DNA of 64,000 bases, from contig JBDWGM010000083.1 in the NCBI GenBank assembly GCA_039975755.1, forward strand, positions 62,001 to 126,000, given 5' to 3'. The position numbers and the translations under genes are program-made. The notes below the pieces were generated by a model. That model was given only the letters and a program-made list of their open reading frames with translations, did not search any database and was not told the DNA's origin. Shown in pieces: positions 59,573 through 64,000 of this stretch (its first letter is position 1; every line of letters starts with the position of its first letter). Origin of the DNA: JABSSA01 sp039975755 (GTDB lineage: Bacteria; Pseudomonadota; Alphaproteobacteria; Rhodobacterales; Rhodobacteraceae).

Positions 59573-61153
59573 TTAGGATTTCTGGAACATTGCGAGCATC
59601 CGGCGTGTCACCAGAAAGCCCCCAACAATGTTAATCGTTGCAATCAACACCGACACAGCCGCCAGTATGACAACCACCCCATTGCTTGATCCGATCTGCA
59701 ATATCGCCCCAAGAACGATAATGCCCGAAATCGCATTGGTGACAGCCATCAACGGTGTGTGCAGCGCGTGGCTGACATTCCAAATCACTTGGAACCCGAT
59801 AAAACAGGCCAACACAAACACGATAAAGTGCTGCATAAAGGATGCCGGCGCGACAAGCCCCAGCAATCCCATCAGAACCGCACCAATCCCCAGGATTTTC
59901 ACCTGAGACATCGTCTGCGCTTTAAAGGCCGCGGCCTCTTGCGCTTTCTTCTCTTCCGGCGTCAGCTCTTTGGGCTTTTCTTTGGCCACGGCTGCGATCG
60001 CTTGAATTTTCGGTGCTGGCGGTGGCCAGGTCACTTCCTTTTCATGGGTCACAGTCGCGCCCCGGATCACGTCATCTTCCATATTATGGTTGATCACGCC
60101 GTCTTTTTCAGGGGTCAGATCTGTCAACATGTGACGCACGTTTGTCGCGTACAATGTCGACGATTGCGTCGCCATCCGACTTGGGAAATCGGTATATCCC
60201 ACAATGGTCACGCCATTGTCGCTGACGATTTTGTCGTCCGGAACCGTCAGTTCACAGTTCCCGCCGCGCTCTGCCGCAAGATCCACAATCACCGAACCCG
60301 GCTTCATCATCTCAACCATGTCCTTGGTCCACAAAACCGGCGCATCGCGGTTCGGGATCAAAGCAGTACAGATAACGATGTCGATCTCGGGGGCCAATTC
60401 ACGGAACTTGGCCAGCTGAGCGTCACGGAATTCCGGGCTGGACGGGGCCGCATAGCCTCCAGTCGCCGCGCCGTCCGTTTGCTCTTCTCCAAATTCAAGA
60501 AAGACAAATTCAGCACCCATCGATTCAATCTGTTCGGCCACTTCAGGACGCACATCAAACGCATAGGTGATCGCACCCAGTGATGTTGATGTCCCGATTG
60601 CCGCCAGACCAGCAACACCAGCACCAATAACCAGAACCTTGGCCGGTGGCACCTTGCCCGCTGCCGTCACCTGTCCAGTAAAGAAACGTCCGAAATTGTT
60701 GCCCGCCTCAATAACCGCACGGTACCCCGCGATATTGGCCATCGATGACAATGCATCCATCTTCTGCGCCCGGCTGATGCGTGGCACCATGTCCATCGCA
60801 ATAACCGTTGATCCCTTTTTGGCCGCAGATTCCATCTGCTTTTCATTGGCCGCTGGGTAAAAGAACGAAATCAACGTCAGCCCATCACGCATGCGACGCA
60901 TTTCACCGCCATCCGGTGGACGCACCTTGGCCAGAACATCCGACCCTTTCCAAAGGGCTGCGGCTGTCTTGACAACTTCAACGCCAGCACTTTCATAGGC
61001 TGCATCCGAAAACCCAGCCGCTTGACCAGCACCGCTTTCAATCAAACACGTATGACCAAGCTTTTGCAGCGCAACCGCACTGTCTGGGGTCATCGCAACG
61101 CGCGCTTCGCCCTCAAATGTCTCTTTTGGTGTCCCGATTTTCACCGCTCGCAT
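59573..61153 (-). CDS. pntA: NAD(P) transhydrogenase subunit alpha
   Basis: PntA binds NAD(H). The 526-residue product starts with VKIGTPKETFEGEARVAMTP and has the dinucleotide motif VLVIGAGVAGLAAIGTSTSL near residue 170, RPEVAEQIESMGAEFVFLEF near residue 202, and the catalytic loop ICTALIPNRDAPVLWTKDMV near residue 260. It is the long single-chain type: four membrane helices follow a charged linker (KEKPKELTPEEKKAQE) from about residue 425. The ATG at 61153 has GGAGGGG directly upstream; a GTG three codons later would give the more usual KIGTPKE beginning. Confidence 0.97.
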   Translation of the reverse strand: MRAVKIGTPKETFEGEARVAMTPDSAVALQKLGHTCLIESGAGQAAGFSDAAYESAGVEVVKTAAALWKGSDVLAKVRPPDGGEMRRMRDGLTLISFFYPAANEKQMESAAKKGSTVIAMDMVPRISRAQKMDALSSMANIAGYRAVIEAGNNFGRFFTGQVTAAGKVPPAKVLVIGAGVAGLAAIGTSTSLGAITYAFDVRPEVAEQIESMGAEFVFLEFGEEQTDGAATGGYAAPSSPEFRDAQLAKFRELAPEIDIVICTALIPNRDAPVLWTKDMVEMMKPGSVIVDLAAERGGNCELTVPDDKIVSDNGVTIVGYTDFPSRMATQSSTLYATNVRHMLTDLTPEKDGVINHNMEDDVIRGATVTHEKEVTWPPPAPKIQAIAAVAKEKPKELTPEEKKAQEAAAFKAQTMSQVKILGIGAVLMGLLGLVAPASFMQHFIVFVLACFIGFQVIWNVSHALHTPLMAVTNAISGIIVLGAILQIGSSNGVVVILAAVSVLIATINIVGGFLVTRRMLAMFQKS

Positions 61154-61657
61154 CCCCTCCGTCTAAAGATATTGGGCCTTCATAGCCCCAGCATATTGAG
61201 GTTCCACTACAGGTCGTTGCGTCGAACTTCAAGCAAGCCGCCACGCAAGCACCACCTCAGAAATTGCCAACACGAAAGCAATTTCGCACATATTTCAGGC
61301 AGATCGCTTGATTGTCATGCCACCCCGCAATCGCATCCGTTCTGTCGACCCACAAATCGCGCCATCTGACCAACATGCCCGCCAAGGCCAAAGTTAAACG
61401 AACAAGCTCATCTAATCACGCGACAAATCCGTTTTCGGATCTGCGGATCATTGCCAAGGACCTGACGCGGAAAATCGGCCTTTGCCAATCAGTACGTACC
61501 TGTATGCACCTCCCAACCCCAACGCCCCTCATCCGCAAATAGAACGTTTTACATTTTCCCATGCGCACAATGCCGCAGCCAAATGCAAGACACGCAAACA
61601 GCAGACTTGCCCTGCCCCCGCAACAACGTAATCTAGCTTTGAAAAACGGAGGCTCCC
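61154..61657. other. Divergent intergenic region between pntA and the SDR gene
   Basis: No supported gene is present. Short frames occur, but none has a ribosome binding site or a protein-like composition. Promoters for pntAB (leftward) and for the SDR gene (rightward) should lie here. A weak TTGAAG with 17-base spacing to TAGTGG about 40 bases before pntA is not good enough to call. Confidence 0.5.
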
Positions 61658-62410
61658 ATGGATATCAAAGGCAAGCACGCATTCGTCACCGGTGGCGGCA
61701 CCGGCATCGGTCTGGCAATTGCCCGCGACCTGGCCGATCGCGGGGCGCAGGTCACCATCACCGGACGGCGTTTGGATGTTTTGGAAAGCGTGGCAACCGA
61801 TGGGCTGCACCCCGCAGCCCTTGATGTTCAAGACGAAACCGCCATCCGTGACACGGTGGCTGCCAGCATCTCTGCCCGTGGACCGATCCAGATTTGCATT
61901 CCCAATGCCGGACTGGCCGAAGGGCGCACCTTCCCAAAAACCTCGTCAACGTTCTGGCGCAACATCATGGCCACAAACCTTGATGGCGCATTTTTGACGA
62001 TCCGCGAATGCTTGCCGTCTATGCGCGAAACAGATTGGGGCCGCGTGATCGCCGTCAGCTCAATCGCGGGCTTGCGCGGCCTGCCCGGTGCCGCCGCCTA
62101 TTCAGCCTCCAAACACGGATTGATTGGCCTAATCCGCTCCCTGTCCGAAGAATTCATGGGCGGGCCCATCACCTTCAATTCGATCTGCCCCGGCTACACC
62201 GACACCCCAATTGTGGATCGCAACGAAAAAGCCATTGCTGAAAAAACAGGCATCAGCGTCGCGGACGCGCGCAAATCAATGACCCGCGCCAACCGTCACA
62301 ATCGTTTGGTTGATGTCGCCGAAATCGCCGCCGCCACCCGCTGGCTCACCGGCCCTGCCTCGGGCAGCATCAACGGCCAAAATATAGAAATCGCGGGTGG
62401 TCAAACCTAA
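61658..62410 (+). CDS. Short-chain dehydrogenase/reductase (SDR)
   Basis: A classical SDR of 250 residues: TGGGTGIGLAIARDLADRG near residue 11 (NAD(P) glycine motif), NAGLAEGRTFPKTSS near residue 86, catalytic serine in AVSSIAGLRG, the YSASK catalytic motif near residue 148, and PGYTDTPIV. GRRLD after the second beta strand suggests preference for NADPH. The group includes 3-hydroxybutyrate dehydrogenase and 3-oxoacyl-ACP reductase; the substrate is not evident. GGAGG lies five bases before the ATG. It is a single plus-strand gene. Confidence 0.9.
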   Translation: MDIKGKHAFVTGGGTGIGLAIARDLADRGAQVTITGRRLDVLESVATDGLHPAALDVQDETAIRDTVAASISARGPIQICIPNAGLAEGRTFPKTSSTFWRNIMATNLDGAFLTIRECLPSMRETDWGRVIAVSSIAGLRGLPGAAAYSASKHGLIGLIRSLSEEFMGGPITFNSICPGYTDTPIVDRNEKAIAEKTGISVADARKSMTRANRHNRLVDVAEIAAATRWLTGPASGSINGQNIEIAGGQT

Positions 62411-62528
62411 CCGAAATGACATCGCCAGGGTCGGCGGGTGGGCGAATTTGCGCAGCAAAGAGAGCCACACAGCCGATCCACCACACTTAACTTAAGGATC
62501 ACGAGCAAACGAAACAGACAGAAAACGT

Positions 62529-63308
62529 CTATGCGCTGCGCAACACCGGACGTGCGCGCCCATGATCGGCCCAGTCGCGCACTGCTGCGCCAAAGGCTTT
62601 GAACAATGGTCGCGACACCGGATCTTGCGCCGCATTCCATTCAGGATGCCATTGCACCGACAACGTGAACCCCGGCGCGCCATCGATATAGGTCGCCTCG
62701 GGCGTTCCATCTGGCGCGTACCCATCCACGATAATCCGCTCGCCCGCATCCTTGATGCCTTGACCGTGCAAAGTGTTGGTCATCACCTTGCGCGCGCCCA
62801 TCACCCGTTCAAACGGACCGCCTTCGCTAAACGTGACTTCATGGCGCAAAGCGAATTTCTCTTCAATCGTGCCATCGGGGGGCATGCGGTGATTGTCGCG
62901 CCCCGGCAAATCGCGAATTTCAGGATAAAGCGACCCCCCCATGGCCACGTTAACCTCTTGAAATCCACGACAGATTCCCAAAAAAGGCTGTCCCCGTTCG
63001 ACCAACGCTCGGATCAAAGGCAATGCCAACCCGTCGCGTTCTCGGTCAAAATCACCATGCGCTTCTGTTGCGACCTCGCCGTATTCTTCCGGATGCACAT
63101 TGGGGCGCGCGCCGGTGAACACAAAACCTGCACATCTGTCCATCAAATCTTCAATGGACACATAAGCCGGATCCGCAGGCACCAGCAGCGGCAATCCCTC
63201 TGAAACCTCCGCGACAGCGGACGTGTTGATCACACCACCACCATGCACACGGTAGTCTTCGTTGATCACGTGGATATTGCTGATGATACCAATAATCGGA
63301 CGCGCCAT
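62529..63308 (-). CDS. Class I glutamine amidotransferase-like hydrolase (peptidase C26, PuuD type)
   Basis: The product of 259 residues has the triad of gamma-glutamyl hydrolases: cysteine in FLGICRGFQEVNVAMGG near residue 110, and histidine/glutamate in SVQWHPEWNA near residue 222, with GFVFTGARPNVHPEEYG (the oxyanion strand) near residue 62. It may remove the glutamyl group from gamma-glutamyl-GABA or a related compound. I use the ATG at 63308, after GAGAGG; a start at 63323 has no site. No other putrescine-utilisation genes are visible. Confidence 0.9.
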   Translation of the reverse strand: MARPIIGIISNIHVINEDYRVHGGGVINTSAVAEVSEGLPLLVPADPAYVSIEDLMDRCAGFVFTGARPNVHPEEYGEVATEAHGDFDRERDGLALPLIRALVERGQPFLGICRGFQEVNVAMGGSLYPEIRDLPGRDNHRMPPDGTIEEKFALRHEVTFSEGGPFERVMGARKVMTNTLHGQGIKDAGERIIVDGYAPDGTPEATYIDGAPGFTLSVQWHPEWNAAQDPVSRPLFKAFGAAVRDWADHGRARPVLRSA

Positions 63309-63416
63309 TCGGACCTCTCGCATTTAAACTGAGGTCGGTATAGCGCAGCCGTACGCGCTCTTCCATACGCAGCCACGCGCAATCACCTGTGCATGGCTGC
63401 TTATGTTCAAAATGGC

Positions 63417-63839
63417 TTAAATTTCTGCCACCAGTCCTGCCGCTTCGATGCCGGCTTGACCGGCGATTGCATCATTGTCGGACGAATCCCCCGTCACGCC
63501 AACAGCGCCAAGAACCCGGCCACGCTTGTCATGCAACAAAATACCGCCCGGAACCGGGACAACCTGCCCCCCAAAAGCACCGTTCATGGCTGACATGAAA
63601 TACGCCTGCTGCTCTGCACGTGCCATCTGTGCTGTCCCTGCGATGCCCAACATGATCGATCCATAGGCCTTGCCATGCGCAATTGCGAACCGACCAGGGC
63701 TGGCCCCATCTGAACGTTCGAATGCAATCACATGACCTCCTGCGTCCAGAACGATAACCGACAAAGGTTTCAATTCTAGCGCGCGACCTTTTTCAATCGT
63801 TTTTCGCACAATTGTGCGTGCCTTATTCAAAGAAACCAT
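63417..63839 (-). CDS. GlcG/HbpS family heme-binding-type protein
   Basis: A 140-residue product of the GlcG/HbpS (DUF336) family: LKPLSVIVLDAGGHVIAFER near residue 23, ASPGRFAIAHGKAYGSIMLG near residue 46, VVPVPGGILLHDKRGRVLGA near residue 93 and GVTGDSSDNDAIAGQAGIEA near residue 113. HbpS of Streptomyces binds heme and GlcG accompanies glycolate oxidase; the role of stand-alone copies is not known. AAGGTG eight bases before the ATG is the ribosome binding site. The upstream gene lies at or beyond the window edge. Confidence 0.9.
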   Translation of the reverse strand: MVSLNKARTIVRKTIEKGRALELKPLSVIVLDAGGHVIAFERSDGASPGRFAIAHGKAYGSIMLGIAGTAQMARAEQQAYFMSAMNGAFGGQVVPVPGGILLHDKRGRVLGAVGVTGDSSDNDAIAGQAGIEAAGLVAEI

Positions 63840-64000
63840 AGTCTTTCACCTTCATCTTTTGTCCAAGTGCCGTCCGGACATCCTCGGGGATGGGGGCAAT
63901 CCCCCCATATTCATAACAACAGGTATCAACAGACTTCCGCACCAACAGCAACAGACGTCGTTTGCATCAACCCGCAGCTTTGGCGTCCAACCGACGTTCA

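Noticed and set aside
61312..61542. Plus-strand ORF of 55-76 codons upstream of the SDR gene
   Set aside because: No ribosome binding site before its ATG, and basic low-complexity composition without motifs.
1..64000. tRNA, rRNA, CRISPR arrays, insertion sequences, prophage genes or toxin-antitoxin pairs
   Set aside because: No cloverleaf, repeat-spacer arrays, transposase motifs or phage-type genes were seen in the intergenic regions, which are mostly short and the rest explained by promoters and terminators.
63820..64000. Minus-strand frame of about 39 codons with GTG start just upstream of the GlcG/HbpS gene, and a possible C-terminus (ERRLDAKAAG then TGA) near 63967
   Set aside because: The first overlaps the start of the GlcG/HbpS gene and has no motif; the second is ten codons at the window edge and cannot be identified.

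Overview
The window reads as chromosomal DNA of an alphaproteobacterium of the family Rhodobacteraceae (roseobacter-type). The basis is the 14-gene nuo operon interrupted by the small unknown genes typical of that family, the downstream birA-coaX-rnj order, a NuoG without the extra N7 cluster ligands, and separate pntA and pntB genes. I see no rRNA, tRNA, insertion sequence, phage gene, CRISPR array or sign of a plasmid. Base composition looks even and moderate throughout, so I read it as stable chromosome rather than an island.

Layout. Positions 1-4487 hold a DEAD-box RNA helicase (cut by the window edge), a glycosyltransferase-like gene overlapping prfC (release factor 3), and a divergent NTF2-like gene. 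Positions 4551-29336, all on the minus strand, form one dense unit read as nuoA-B-C-(two small membrane ORFs)-D-(secreted ORF)-E-(membrane helix-hairpin-helix paralogue)-(DUF5337-like)-F-(secreted and lipoprotein genes plus a DUF3291 gene)-(DUF5333-like)-G-(secreted ORF)-H-(small ORF)-I-(two carboxymuconolactone-decarboxylase-like genes)-J-(secreted ORF)-K-L-M-N-birA-coaX-rnj. Many junctions are 4-base ATGA or 1-base TAATG overlaps, which argues for translational coupling of the unknown genes with the complex I subunits.

Positions 29646-38643 are a complete leucine/isovalerate (liu) operon on the minus strand: isovaleryl-CoA dehydrogenase, a small anchored protein, an acyl-CoA ligase, both methylcrotonyl-CoA carboxylase subunits, a glutathione transferase, HMG-CoA lyase and methylglutaconyl-CoA hydratase. 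It has a recognisable sigma70-type promoter with a 14-base palindrome just downstream of the -10 box. Next come a DegT-type aminotransferase and phosphoglycolate phosphatase, then glmU-glmS (UDP-GlcNAc synthesis) with a flavin-binding protein and an AlkD-like gene on the plus strand.

Positions 45170-55088 look like a peptide or N-acyl amino acid uptake and breakdown locus: an M20 amidohydrolase, a DadA-like oxidase, an ArgE-like deacylase fused by overlap to a double-ATPase ABC gene, and the divergent binding protein and two permeases. After it lie a glycine-rich hydrophobic protein, a DUF3422 protein, a secreted HExxH putative peptidase, pntAB (proton-translocating transhydrogenase), an SDR, a class I glutamine amidotransferase-like hydrolase and a GlcG/HbpS-family protein.

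The most noteworthy items are the duplicated C-terminal helix-hairpin-helix domain shared by NuoE and its membrane-anchored neighbour, the coupled micro-ORFs inside the nuo operon (several too short for routine gene calling), and the promoter/operator of the liu operon. I found no convincing new defence or mobile system.
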